A DNA stretch of 64,000 bases from Prostheceraeus crozeri (Eukaryota > Platyhelminthes > Polycladida > Euryleptidae): positions 1 through 64,000 of the forward strand of contig CAJQUW010007032.1 of the NCBI GenBank assembly GCA_907163375.1, written 5' to 3'. The translations under genes were made by a program, and so were the position numbers. The notes below the pieces were generated by a model. That model was not told the DNA's origin. It did not search any database and was given only the letters and a program-made list of their open reading frames with translations. Positions 9,518-21,028 of this stretch are shown here, in pieces (position 1 is the first letter of the stretch; every line of letters starts with the position of its first letter).

Positions 9518-9845
9518 TCAGAAGAAAATGAAGAATTCCTTCAAGTACTCATGTAAATCTTTGATCCGTCCAAAACTTTCGTCTTCCGGCTTTGTCAATG
9601 GAGCATGTAGAAATGCAAGCAATGCAAATCTGGCTACTATCAGCTTTATTTGTATTTAGTAGTCTTTACTCATTTTTGAATTCTGTTGTAAATTATTGCT
9701 TGAATGCTGCTCACGCTGCACTGATAGTAGCCAGATTTGTATTGCTTGCATTTCTACATGCTCCATTGACATAGCCGGAAGGCGAAAATTTTGCACGCAT
9801 TAAAGATTAATATGAATACCCGAAGGAATTCTTCATTTTCTTCTG
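9518..9845. repeat. hairpin element, about 127-bp arms
   Basis: Arms 9518-9644 and 9720-9845 are inverted copies. The core TCAATGGAGCATGTAGAAAT is identical in both, with a few mismatches outside it and a loop of about 75 bp. It resembles a small non-autonomous foldback element; no target duplication was found. Confidence 0.75.
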
Positions 9846-10587
9846 ATAGGTCGAAGAAGTTTCAATGCTATATGCACGTTCAATACTTCATTTGGAAGCT
9901 TTCAGTACGGAGATTACGAAAACACCGATATCAAATTCGTACAATTCTTCGAAAAAAGAATTATTAAAAAAATATCAAATATATCGCAATTTCGCTAAGT
10001 TTTTGAACTTCTCTGTTGATGATATTCTCTAAAAATGAATATAATGATGTTGCAAGGAAATTGACCAGTTAACATTCCATACAGTAGTAGTCATTAGTTG
10101 GAATAGTTATCGAAAACTGCCAAACTGAGTGCATATTAAACAACTCATAAATATTTGCCGTCTATTGAAACTTCTCTAGCGTTCAGCCGAGACGGTTGTG
10201 TGTCTCTCGCTGTATCGTTCACTGAATCTACAATGTTTCTGTTTATCCTCTTTTGCTGAGTGTCCATGAAAGCTGTTTATATCATCTGATTCGCCGTGAT
10301 TTTTCAAATCAAGTTATGTCATCCATGTGTTCAGTGACTCAGTGCTTCATCCTCTAAAATCTTCGTCAATTTCCCATGTTCTGAGCCTGTTTGGCGATCA
10401 GCTGATTTTGAATTTTTTATCATCTGAACTAAATCACTTTCTTGTCGCGTCAGCGGCTCCCGGCGTCGAGCTTTAACATTGCGACCCGAGAGAATTGTCA
10501 CTTTGTGCATAGATATCCGTGATTGTGTGACTCCGGACTGATTTTCCAACGTGGATAAAATAATTGACAGCTGCAACCCAGATATCT
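9846..10587. other. no gene seen
   Basis: No supported gene. A minus-strand open frame at 10331-10576 has no recognisable feature and may be chance. Confidence 0.4.
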
Positions 10588-10957
10588 GGGGCAGGCGACA
10601 CGAAACGCTGTTAGGGCTGACAGGTTATTAGTGATCCCTAATACCCTGAAGTCGACGACTCAAAATTCTGTTAGGGAATCGGCTATTAGTGTAACAGGAA
10701 AGTCAGCGACACAGAACTCTGCTAGCCTGACCGAGTATTAGCTTAATAGAATGTCAGCGTCTCGAACGGCTGTTAGGGAAAAGTGTAGCACGCCGTTAGC
10801 GAATTTCTTAACGGGTATGAGAGGCACCTTTAGTGATTCTGTTAGTCGTTTATTTTGTCTTGAAACACATATAGAAGCTTAGAATAATATCATAAAGAAA
10901 TGTCAATATGTCAATATGTTAACGCTTTCACTAACGGCGTTTCGTGTCGCCTGCCCC
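10588..10957. mobile_element. 370-bp MITE
   Basis: Terminal inverted repeats of about 27 bp, GGGGCAGGCGACACGAAACG at the left and its complement at the right, bound a 370-bp non-coding segment. Inside, CTGTTAG and GTCAGCGAC recur several times. No target duplication is evident, so the superfamily is unassigned. Confidence 0.75.
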
Positions 10958-11141
10958 TGATGGTTCTGCTAACCTAGTTATGCGCTCATCCTTGCTTATG
11001 CTGTGAAGAAAGCTACGTCATCACCATCATCTGTTTCATCGGTATTTATAGCATCAGCTGTTTTGCGCTATCGCACCTTCTCAATTTTTAGACGTTCTGC
11101 TCTAAACTTGGCCTCTGTGACTTTTCCCCTATACCGCATTC

Positions 11142-12060
11142 ATGTCTTCGCCTCCTTTGTGCTACACGCGTGAACAACTCCTTAATCTCCGCACCTCGGC
11201 TCCTCTCAGCATTCCACGTGTTACGAAACGAAAGTTGTGGTTCCTTCATTTACTACGAACACGAAGCCATGAGACATGCCCCATGCCCACGGGCATTCAG
11301 CCAGCTTTTGGAAACTTAACAAACACTCATAACTGTGCTTTTCCGCCCATTGCCCCTCCGATCCCACAGCCTGCAAATCGCCCTGATCGACACAGCAAGC
11401 CACACCACCAGTCTCAGACGCTTGGACTTCTTAACGTGCGTTCCCACACTAACAAGGTGGATGATGTAACCACATTACTACGCGACCGCTCCATTCATGT
11501 TCTCTTCCTAGTCGAGACTTGGCATGACTCGGATTCTGTCAGTCTGCAACTCCTGCGCGCTGCCGGCCTGACAGTGCTTGATCGCCCACGTCCTAGAAAG
11601 CGCGCGGATTCTCTCCATACCAACCACGGCGGCATAGCCGTGCTATCTTTCCTCAGCACTGTGAAGATCGCCAGACTGACCTCTCCCACTCCGGTGACCT
11701 TTGAATCTCTCTGCGTCAGACTTTCATGTAAATCCGCATCAGCCGTCATCATCTGTATATATCGAACTGCCCCTGTCATCGCAGTTCTTCAGCGAACTCT
11801 CCAACATTCTCGAGACTTACATTATCTCCAATGAGCCCTTGTTCATCGCGGGTGACCTCAACATTAATGTTGAAAAGCCTGATGACCCCTATTCGAAGAC
11901 TCTTCTCAGCTTGTTCCAAGCATACGGTCTAGAATGCCATGTAACTGGCCCTACCCATAATCACGGAGGGACTCTCGACATCATTGCATCAAGATGCGAC
12001 TTTTACCATCACCTGAGGTTGTTGTTGATGATCCTGGACTATCTGATCACTGTCTTGTCA
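11142..12060 (+). pseudogene. LINE endonuclease domain
   Basis: AP-endonuclease fold that nicks target DNA. Visible motifs in order are LLNVRSHTNK (Asn motif), FLVETWHDSD (catalytic Glu), HGGIAVLS, IAGDLNINVE (Gly-Asp-x-Asn), HNHGGTLDII and LSDHCLV (terminal Asp-His). The motif order and spacing are those of CR1/L2 endonucleases. The reading frame changes near 11770 and again near 12000, so no single frame covers the domain. The N-terminal 90 residues before LLNVRS are Pro/His-rich and not recognised. Confidence 0.8.
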
Positions 12061-14228
12061 CGTGGACAACATCTCTCCCCCGACCTCTACCTGTCTATCG
12101 CACCATCATTTCACGCCCATGGACGTCTTTGAGCAATCAAAATCTACGCACAATTCTCTCCAGTTCCAGCCTTAATGTTCGTCCATCCTCACCTCCAACA
12201 TCTGACATTGACTACCTCGCAGAACTTTACGACTATGAGATCACCAGTGCCCTTGACTCCAAAATTCCCATGCGATCTGTGCGTTGCCGTTCGCGAGCCT
12301 CGGACCCCTGGTTCGATGATGACTACAAGAGAGTGAAACGACATGCCAGACGTCTTGAGAGACGTGTCAAGCGTCTCATCATCACCGATCCTGCTTCAGC
12401 TCAGCTTGCTTCTGCTGAGCTAAAAGCTGTCCGTCTATCATACAAGAAACTTACTATTCAAAAGCGGGAGACTTTCTGGAAGGCCAAGACAGAATGCGAG
12501 AGAGGCACTCCTCGATTGATGTGGAAATCTATCAACTCCCTCATGGGTCGTCTCCACGCCAACCCTGGTGTGAACATCTCAGCCGACTTATTCCATCAGC
12601 ACATCGTCGAGAAAGTACAGTGCATTCACGACAGGACTCTGAATCACACACCTCCTAATTTCTCGCAGGCTCCATCTGACTGCTCCTTCAGTGTTTTTCA
12701 ACTCCTCACCGTTCATGATGTCATACTAGCCATAGCTTCACTTCCCAACAAGCACACTGCCTGCCCACTGATTTCCTCAAGTGCAACATTGACATCCTGG
12801 CACCGTTCATTACCATTCTTTTCAACATGTCCCTTACATGTGGGACATTTCCCCGTCTCTGGAAGGAAGCTGTAATCAATCCAGTTCTTAAGAAAGGTAA
12901 CCTCGATTCCTCTGAAGTATCTTCTTACAGACCGATTTCCAAGTTATGTACCCTCTCAAAAGTTCTCGAGCGCATTGTGACCCGTCAGCTTCTACGTCAT
13001 CTCAGCGATCATGGCCTTCTCCCGAGTCTCCAATCAGCTTACCGTTCCTTTCACTCGACTGAAACAGCCGTCCTCAAAGTATCCTCCGACATTTTGTTAG
13101 CCATGGATAATGGCGACCTATCCCTCATTGCCCTCCTCGACCTCAGTTCTGCATTTGGCTCAGTCCACCATGACATACTTCTCCGTCGCCTCGAAGTCTC
13201 GTTTGGCCTGCATGGACAGGTCCTTTCCTGGTTCGCATCATTTATTACGGATCGATCCTATTCTGTAGTGTGTGACTCCTCCACTTCATCTCCAGTTTCG
13301 TCGTCTCATGGGGTCCCTCAAGGCTCTGTGCTTGGCCCTATCTTGTTTCTCCTGTACACGTCTGACCTTCCCAATATCATCACATCTCATGGTCTTTCCT
13401 ACCATATGTATGCTGATGATATCCAAATCTACGGCTCCTGTCATCCATCTCAGATCCACGTCCTCTCCAACAAGATGTCCAACTGCTTATCTGCTGTTCG
13501 CGACTGGCTAGCGAGCAATCGTCTTTTGCTTAACGCCAGTAAGACTAAAATCATGTGGCTCACCTCTAAAAGACGCCGCAATCTTGTTCCACAGTCTCCT
13601 ATTATTATCGGACAACAAGACTCCATCACTCCGACTAACAAAATCCGCAATCTCGGGGTCATTCTTGATCTCTGTCTGTCCATGCAACACCACATTTCTA
13701 GCACGGTCTCCAAATGTTTTGGTGCACTTCGCCAGGTTCGCTCACTCCGTCGCTTCCTTCCTCTACCGGTTTTAAACGCTCTCATGGTTTCCCTCGTTCA
13801 TTCCCGGCTCGATTTTTGCTCCAGTCTAAATTCTTAATGCAGGTGCGCGAATTCTGTTCAATACCAGCTCCCGCGACCACGTGACCTCTCTACTACGATC
13901 CCTTCAGTGGTTACCGATTCGCTTTAGGATTACCTATCGCCTGGCAGTTTTCGCCTTCAAATGCATTCGCGGTTCAGCTCCTTCCTACATGTGCTCCATG
14001 CTTCAATCTGTGTCCTGCAATCCCACACGCTGTAATCTCCGATCCGCTTCCAATGATGACCTGTTGATCCCCTCCTTCCGCCTGAGGACCGTCGGAGCTC
14101 GTGCCTTTCCGATTGCGGCTGTTCGTATCTGGAATAACCTGTCGACAAGCCTTAAGACAACTTCATCCATTTCATCCTTCAAGAGACACCTGAAGGTTGA
14201 ACTCCTGCGCATTGCCTACTTATCTTGA
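12061..14228 (+). pseudogene. LINE reverse transcriptase
   Basis: Reverse transcriptase of a non-LTR retrotransposon. Motifs include SSYRPISKLCTLSKVLERIV, QSAYRSFHSTETAVL, LLDLSSAF with the first catalytic Asp, HGVPQGSVLGPILF, and YADDIQIYG carrying the catalytic YADD. The thumb with NASKTKIMW and the C-terminal LQWLPIRFRI and SYMCSMLQ blocks follow. Frame changes are seen near 12770 and 13840. The segment between DFCSS and the C-terminal block is shorter than usual by about 25 residues. Confidence 0.85.
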
Positions 14229-14723
14229 GCTTTGCTCCTTCTTCTGCTTCCCTTGTCCTGTTGACCCTTAATCTTTGACTTTTGATGACTGTTTCACTGT
14301 AGAAAGTGCCCTTGAAGTCTTCGGACATAAATGTCACTTGAATCTGTTCGAGTAATAATGAATAAATAAATGAGAAAATTGAAGGATATTTATTATTAAC
14401 CTCATCAGGTCATTTTTCAAAAGTATCTTTGCATGTTAAATTAAACAACAGGAAATTGCATGCAATTCAAACATGGATAACTCACAAAACATAAATATGC
14501 CGAGTGATGATACCACTCCAACGTATATTTGGTGCATATTCATCATACGCGCAACAGACGTAAATAAAGAACTTTTTCAAAGACAATACAAATTTGAAAC
14601 AAGCATATAGCACTAATCAAGTTCTCGCCCAACTTTCATACTGAAAACCAAGAAAACCAATACGGAAAAGTCGAAAAATGCAATACTGAGATACTGCAGA
14701 ACAGTAATAAGTAATAAGGAAAC

Positions 14724-16916
14724 CAGGGCTGTGGAGCCGATGCGTTATCTCATCGGCTCCGGCTCCACGACACTGATGTGAAAGGCTCCGGCTCGGCTCC
14801 GGCTCCGGCTCCGGCTGCGACTTCAAATTCAGGTTCTATCTATGCTGGTTATCCTGGATCCTTTGAACGGGTTTTTTGGATAACGGTGTGGCCTTTAGAG
14901 GCTTGCTACAATCATCAAATTAGTTTTCATTAACAAGCAACGACTTGAGTTAATAATAAAAATGATAAAGCCTAATATAATGACAAATAACATACTTGTC
15001 ATATATTTTTGCATGAATTGAGTATCTCTGAAAGATAAAATAAAGTTATAGCCAGGATTGGTTAAATTAGATAAAGATCTCCCGCACTGGCTAAATATAA
15101 ATTGGCCTAGCCTGCAACCAGTCTACTACGAGGCTACATTAAATAAGACCACATGAGTGATGATGATATACCTAATTAGCCGTCACAGGAGCCGAATAGT
15201 AGTATAAGCTTTTTAACAAAGCTTGAATATGAAACTGGTAGCGTATGCCTCTAAATAGCTTATAGGGCCTGTATCTCCTCGAACATGGAAAGGGTATCGG
15301 CTATATAGCCAAATATACCGTATCAATAAAGATATCAATTGCTTTATGGAATATTAAAGTGTATATAGTCTAGCTTAGGTTGTTATTGTTATTTGTTATT
15401 GCCTTTATTCAATAGTCTGTTGGTCCATGAATAATATGATCGGTGGGTAGCCCACGACTCATCATCTGAAGAAATTGTAATTTAGATAGCCTCATTGCAG
15501 TGTAGGCTAGAAATGTACAATTGAAAATTATACTTAAAAAATTAAAAATATCTAATTTAGGACAAGTTTTGTAATTCTATGCAGCATACTTAATAAGTTA
15601 AGGCCTAACTTACATTATATTAATTTCGTATTTTTCATTATGGCGTAAAGTTGCACTAAATAATTCATCAATGATTCATGTATATTATTATATTCAATTT
15701 ATGTATAACACATTACCACTATTCCTCTGATGATGGTTAGGCTGATGAAACTGAACTCGGAGTATCACACAGTATGTTGCAGGGTGCTATGCATAATAAA
15801 AATTTGACTACGAGCACCCAGCAGAAATCCCATCTACTTTGCTAGCTTTCGAATGCGCGTGCGGTTTAATAGAAAAGGGAGGTCAAAAGGCGCCTTTATT
15901 GAGAGCGTCTCAGTCCTTTTTTATTGTTTACATATAAGTCAGCATGATGAGATACCTTTAAAATAATAGGGCGCTACTAGAAGTGGCTGGGTCGCTTATA
16001 GCCATGTGAGGACTTGTAGTCAGGTCATTCGTGTGAGTGTGAAGAGTTATCCCTCCAATCAAAATTGATCAAATTGAATAATCGATTGTTTTGAAAAATG
16101 TAGGTGGGGGGACTGCACAAGAGCCTACAATACAATCTAAGGAAATTGGCATTGTCACAGATGCCAGTAGCTTCTGCCAGTAGCCATACCGATAGATGAT
16201 AGCCTACATAGTAACCGTATTAGATTTAAGACATTGCGCAAGAAATGTAGCTATATTATCTTTGCTGACTGAACTGGAAATGTGTACATAAATGACTGGC
16301 GACTTGTCTCTAGGAATCTACAATCATCTAGTTAGCATGCATATAACAAGTCTTCAAATTAATGGATTTTGGAGAATACGTTGTCAATATGGAAATTAGT
16401 CTTACGAAACATATGCAATAAAAAAATATTACACATATGTGTTAATATATAATAAATATAATACAAAAGAAGGCGGCAACTGCAAAGAAAGATATCGTGG
16501 AGGACAGATCATTGGTATACTTAAAAGACATATCTTTAGATTTCAAATGATTTAATTTTTTTATGATGCCAATTAATAACTTTCAAAATGCATAGAAGAG
16601 AAAACTATGTTGTCTCATGGCCACGTCTGTTCTCTACGGTGAGATACAACAGTACTGTATATAAAATATCTCACCGTAGAGAACAGACGTGGCCATGAGA
16701 CAACATAGTTTTCTCTTCTATGCATTTCTTTACAAAGTTGCACCAACACGTAATTTATTCAACTTTCAAAATTCTAGATTTATATCAAAGCTCAAACTAT
16801 CGGAGCCGGAGCCGGAGCCTTTGTGATAAATCGGCTCCGGCTCCGGCTCCGACCAAAACCATCGGCTCCTTAAGGCTCCGGCTCCGGCTCGGCTCGGCTC
16901 CGGCTCCACAGCCCTG
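14724..16916. mobile_element. non-autonomous hAT transposon, 2193 bp
   Basis: The termini CAGGGCTGTGGAGCCG and their complement are typical hAT inverted repeats. They are flanked by the perfect 8-bp duplication AAGGAAAC at 14716-14723 and 16917-16924, the length expected for hAT. GGCTCCGGCTCC-type subterminal repeats fill both ends (14740-14820, 16800-16910). No transposase frame is present. The perfect target duplication suggests a fairly young insertion. Confidence 0.95.
16586..16727. repeat. perfect 61-bp inverted repeat, 20-bp loop
   Basis: Arms 16586-16646 and 16667-16727 are exact complements over 61 bases. They lie near the right end of the hAT element. Such a perfect hairpin is recent or under conversion. 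Confidence 0.95.
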
Positions 16917-16924
16917 AAGGAAAC

Positions 16925-17546
16925 ACTGAAATACGGAAGTTATACAGGAATCTGATATCTATCAGCTACAAATCTGAATGACAATAGATGGTTATCCAAA
17001 GACCCTCCAATAGTTTTGTTGTCTATGCCAATGTTTTTTCAAGCTTTTCCACATCGTGGAAACCTTGTTCGTGGTTTTATTTTCGGCGGCATCCCATGTG
17101 AAAATCATAGAATTGCTTGAATTAATATGGCATAAATGAACTATTTGCAATCCTAACTATAGGGACCATGAATGTGCTACTTATGCTTGCTTACATCAAT
17201 TAAACCAGAGCTTATATATTGTCCATGATTAGTAAAGCTATGAACATCCGACTGATGATATTCCATTAGCCCATTTAAGGCCGCCTATATAAGTATCAAT
17301 AAATTTTCTATATAAACGATAGCAAGTATTTTAGAATGTTATAATTAAGAGTATTTTAGATGCCCAGATCATTACAGTTAGATTTTCATAGAAATTGAAG
17401 CCGTAACGATTTCGTTACAATGGCGCCATATGATATCAAAATTTACAAAAACATGCTTTTTTCAAATATAAGAATTAGCAAGTGCCTGATACAAAACAAC
17501 TTTACTTTTTACTGAACCAACTCATAAACAAACAATTTACCTGTTT
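16925..17546. other. no gene seen
   Basis: AT-rich stretch downstream of the piggyBac remnant and probably its 3' flank. No terminal repeat or other gene was recognised. Confidence 0.4.
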
Positions 17547-19200
17547 TCATTCCATCACATGTTCGTTATAGCATTCAATATGGCAAGGAACTTCACATAT
17601 TTCGCAAAAATAGATGACAGGAGCACCACTTCCATTTGATTGTCGTTTGGGACATTTATGCACTTGGCAACGTCGTCGTTTCTCCATTGTTTCAATTTTA
17701 TGATGACGATGTTGTGGTTGAAGAACTCGTTTTAATTTCAAAGTACTCCGCCTAGTCGTAAATGATAATACCCTGCGCACAACTTCACGTCGGAAGGAAA
17801 GTTGATCTATGGTCTGTCCATCATCTGTTGCACGATAAAGAAGAAATGAATTCGACATAAACGTTTCGAGCATCCATGTAACGATTGGCCAATACCATTT
17901 CTTTCCTTTGATAAAAATATGATACAACTGAGCTCGTGAATCCAAGATATCAACTTCACCCGTGAATTGATTATATCGATATATCATTTTTGGCCTTTGG
18001 ATGGGAATTTTGCCTGCAGCTTCACGACTATAACGCTGGACAAAGCACACAGGTTGCACTGAGTCGAAATTAGTGATCACGTTGACATTGCAGTTGTCTT
18101 GCCACGAAGTTATCAGTATTCCTTCGGAAGACTAAAAATCAAAGTCACCTCTTTGTTTCAACACAGTTTTATCGATTGGACAACGTCTGGTGTGATTTTG
18201 TCGAATTGTACCACCCTGTGGGAACGAATCTTGCGAGAAACTGGCGAATGTCAGCTGCAGAACATCATGCTAAAGTTCAGTCATATTTGCGGGATATTCG
18301 CTGGCGAAGTTCGCCGGCGACAATTCGCGCTCTATATGTTACCTTTTACTTTTGACTTTCTCTATTATTTTCTTTAGTAATCCGCCTCTACAGCAGAGGC
18401 TCTATTCTCTCCCTCACCTCCTCACTATCCCCCACATATGGCTAATCTATCTAAGAACTAAGTGCAGACTATCATTCTTTGATAATGATAGGAATATAGA
18501 GAATTCGTATATATCAATTTTCATAACATCTCTTGACATTCAATAATTTACAACAATGAGAAATATTTGAATAATATCATAGTATTTACTGCGACATTTA
18601 TGGAAGATAAATACTTTTTTTAGTTTAAGCCTTCGTGAATTAAATAAAGATCCCTTTTATCAGATCAGACTGAGTATACAATATATTTTCATGTGAAGGT
18701 AATATACGAACATTACTACTTACCACTAATTAGTTGCTACAATATCCACGATTTCGCCGGTTGGCGAAAAATCAGCTCGCATTAGTAAACAAATATCTAA
18801 CAACTAATTATGGCAACTTTTTCGCCACCTGTCGTTTTTTTAATTTTACACATGTTTTTGGATAAATGATGACCATTTTCACATGCGGAGATAGTTTTTA
18901 CACGAAAATGAACCTTTAAAAAAATTATCCACAAAATCGCTACCTCGCCAGATAATCTGTTGATATTAGCAAGATGCGTTCCCACAGGGCAGTTGCATTC
19001 ACGTTCTGCTTTTTCATGTCATGACATCGAATGACGAAAAAAATGGTCAAAGTGTACCTCGACATTATCTTTACCATATACCTGACCATTTCGTAGACTC
19101 TCATCGATGACACGAGTACCAAGAGGAGTGCACTGTTTCTCGATGGCACCCTGATATATGTCGAAGTCAATAAGAAAGCCGTCACTCGAACGAAGGCAAA
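17547..19200 (-). pseudogene. piggyBac-type transposase, split by a MITE
   Basis: DDE transposase of the piggyBac superfamily, minus strand. The upstream part (19200-18990) has GFLIDFDIYQGAIEK. The part below the MITE (18211-17547) has ATGTIRQN/TRRCPIDK-type residues across the insertion, then ITSWQDNCNVNVITNF, REAAGKIPIQRPKMI, NQFTGEVDILDS, and a C-terminal Cys/His zinc domain (CQVHKC, CEICEVPCHIECY). These follow the family order. One frame change near 19030 and one stop near 18125 are visible besides the 776-bp insertion, and the N-terminal 40% is absent. The 5' break at about 19200 abuts Polinton B. Confidence 0.8.
18214..18989. mobile_element. 776-bp MITE inside piggyBac gene
   Basis: Terminal inverted repeats CCCTGTGGGAACG(A/C)ATCTTGC bound 776 bp with no coding capacity. 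The dinucleotide CA is present once on each side (18212-18213 and 18990-18991). Removing the element and one CA restores an uninterrupted piggyBac sequence, which defines the insertion to the base. Subterminal CTGGCGAA copies occur at both ends. The superfamily is not assigned. Confidence 0.85.
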
Positions 19201-19203
19201 GAC

Positions 19204-19440
19204 TTGAGTGGAGAAGAGATCAAAGGATCCTTTTATGCTCAGGAATTACAAGTGATTCATCGGGAGGAAGAAATATATCAAGTGGATAAAGTGCTCAAGA
19301 CCCGACGTCGGAATGGGCGTACAGAATATTTTGTGCACTGGCAAGGTTATCCGGCCTCGATGAACTCATGGGTGACAGACTTAGAACCTCTAGGTAATGT
19401 ACGTCGCTATTTATTTTGTAATCATGCAGGAACTGCATGA
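19204..19440 (+). pseudogene. Polinton integrase C-terminus with chromodomain
   Basis: The C-terminal 78 residues of a retroviral-type integrase. GEEIKGSFYAQELQ is the linker typical of Polinton integrases, and IYQVDKVLKTRR...YFVHWQGYP is a chromodomain. In these enzymes the chromodomain helps tether integration to chromatin. The catalytic core is not present upstream, where piggyBac sequence begins. The stop codon overlaps the next start in an ATGA, so the two genes were packed together. The annotated start is arbitrary because this is only the gene tail. Confidence 0.85.
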
Positions 19441-20411
19441 GGAACAATGTGTACTTGTTGAGCAATACTCAACCCCATTTGTATGACAATAAAGCCAATC
19501 ATTTCTTTACACGACTGGAAAATCCACTTTTTATTCCTAAAGGAGAAGCATGGGAAGGAGGCTTGAAAGAGTTTGGGTATGTGAATAATGTGGATACGAT
19601 TCCCGAAGATTGTTATATTACCGTGGGGAAAATGGTTGATACGAAAGATTTGAAGATCTATTTGCCTTATTATACGATGGAAGGGACCAATGTGGTCCGT
19701 CGTCACACCATTTTTGAATCCGATGAGGAAGTGAAAAGAGTACCTATTATCACAGCGTTGGAATTATATACACGTCGTACCATTTCCAACATGATGACTG
19801 TCACGACACATCCATCCTACTTGTATTATGGATGCAATGGCATAGAGGAAGCAGATGTCTATGTGATTGACATTGCCCCATTTTCCCTGTTTCAAATCAA
19901 GGAATTCTCCGCTTTTCATTACGTCCTTGTGTTTTCCCCTCATTTGGCGGCCTCACCCTTATTGGACAAATGTGTCTATCATTTATCGTTGAAGGATGTC
20001 ATTCGGATCCATACACGTCTCTCCATTCATCGAAAGGAATGTGACTTAAAGAAATATCCTGCCAATGACTATTGGTTCAGTGTGATTCCCTTACACCGCT
20101 GTCATTTTGCCAAACATGGGATTGAAAGTATGTTGGGAAATGAAATCTCAGTGCTCAATTTATTCAAACAATTAGAATGGTTTGGTGTGGGGAAATTATT
20201 GTTTAATTCGTCCAACAGTTTGTCCTTTCATGTGAAGCATGCTTCCAATTATACATTGTCTGCTATGGATTATGGGATCATATCCGAATTGCAGAAAATA
20301 GCCAATGTTTACATTGCTCCCCCAGTTACCTATAAGGATATACAACCCCTGAGTGATGACACGACACGTGCTGTGTGGATGTGGACCAATACCTTTGTGA
20401 GCTCTCTCTAA
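19437..20411 (+). CDS. Polinton structural protein, N-terminal module type
   Basis: A 324-residue protein whose first 60 residues (YLLSNTQPHLY, ANHFFTRLENPLFIPKG, EAWEGGLKEF) match a module that also starts the fibre protein at 23293. That module recurs in structural proteins of animal Polintons. The remainder is not recognised. It follows the integrase with a 4-base overlap and precedes a TATA-like GGGTATATAGG at 20443, so it likely shares a transcript with the upstream gene. A minor capsid or vertex role is plausible but inferred. The frame looks whole. Confidence 0.6.
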   Translation: MRNNVYLLSNTQPHLYDNKANHFFTRLENPLFIPKGEAWEGGLKEFGYVNNVDTIPEDCYITVGKMVDTKDLKIYLPYYTMEGTNVVRRHTIFESDEEVKRVPIITALELYTRRTISNMMTVTTHPSYLYYGCNGIEEADVYVIDIAPFSLFQIKEFSAFHYVLVFSPHLAASPLLDKCVYHLSLKDVIRIHTRLSIHRKECDLKKYPANDYWFSVIPLHRCHFAKHGIESMLGNEISVLNLFKQLEWFGVGKLLFNSSNSLSFHVKHASNYTLSAMDYGIISELQKIANVYIAPPVTYKDIQPLSDDTTRAVWMWTNTFVSSL

Positions 20412-20442
20412 ATCAATGCAAAGGCACCTCCTATTCCCAGAG

Positions 20443-20453
20443 GGTATATAGGC
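20443..20453 (+). promoter_or_regulatory. TATA-like box, rightward
   Basis: GGGTATATAGG about 50 bases before the start at 20496. The GGGTATATA core also precedes two leftward genes of the same element (28638-28647 and 30757-30766). Confidence 0.5.
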
Positions 20454-20495
20454 CTGTTTCATAATCTTCGCACCCTTCTTCCTAAACTGAGAGAG

Positions 20496-20993
20496 TTGAT
20501 GACAGCAGTGAGAATGCATCAACACACCTTTTTCCGATTGCAACATTTGGCCTCTAAAAAATGGTTTGTTTTACCAACACGCACCATGAAAAATCAATTT
20601 ATTTTCCCAGTGGAGTTCCTAAATCCACTCACTCCAAAAGATCGTGGAAAGGATTGTCAACATCCCAAGAAAAAACATTTGCCATGGTTCAGAAACCGCA
20701 TTGATCAATTGTATGACAAGATTGATACACAGTTACACAAGATCGATCCTACCATCGATATAGCCGATGCTCCTGATTTAGTCACCACCCGTTTCTTGCA
20801 TACCTATATCAACACACTGAATGCAAAGTACCGCAACATGATGCGAATCCTACGTCAACACAAGATGGAAGGTGTTTTAGTCTCTAAACGATTCGGAGCC
20901 AAGAAGCGATTGTTTGATACTGTCTTATTGAAAATTTTTCGAAAATCGATTCAAAAGGAACAAGCCACAAAACGGCCCTCATTCATCATTTAG
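20496..20993 (+). CDS. unrecognised Polinton B protein
   Basis: A 165-residue, Lys/Arg/His-rich, mostly helical protein with no family I recognise. It lies between two structural genes in the same orientation, 60 bases after a TATA-like box, and its stop precedes the next frame by about 35 bases. A virion or assembly role is only suggested by the neighbours. The first two Met codons are adjacent, so the start is uncertain by one residue. The frame looks whole. Confidence 0.5.
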   Translation: MMTAVRMHQHTFFRLQHLASKKWFVLPTRTMKNQFIFPVEFLNPLTPKDRGKDCQHPKKKHLPWFRNRIDQLYDKIDTQLHKIDPTIDIADAPDLVTTRFLHTYINTLNAKYRNMMRILRQHKMEGVLVSKRFGAKKRLFDTVLLKIFRKSIQKEQATKRPSFII

Positions 20994-21028
20994 TTCATTC
21001 CCATCCTAAAGATGGGAAAGAAAATGTA

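Larger units (their letters stand above)
11080..14375 (+). mobile_element. CR1/L2-type LINE, degraded
   Basis: An apurinic-endonuclease-like domain is followed by a reverse transcriptase. A short 3' region ends in an AATAAATAAATG-type tail near 14375, as CR1/L2-group non-LTR retrotransposons do. No ORF1 gag-like gene is visible upstream, so the copy is probably 5'-truncated near 11000-11100. Coding is spread over at least four frame segments, so it is inactive. Confidence 0.8.

Noticed and set aside
14740-14826. Stand-alone GGCTCC microsatellite
   Set aside because: It is the subterminal repeat of the hAT element, with a matching block at the other end.
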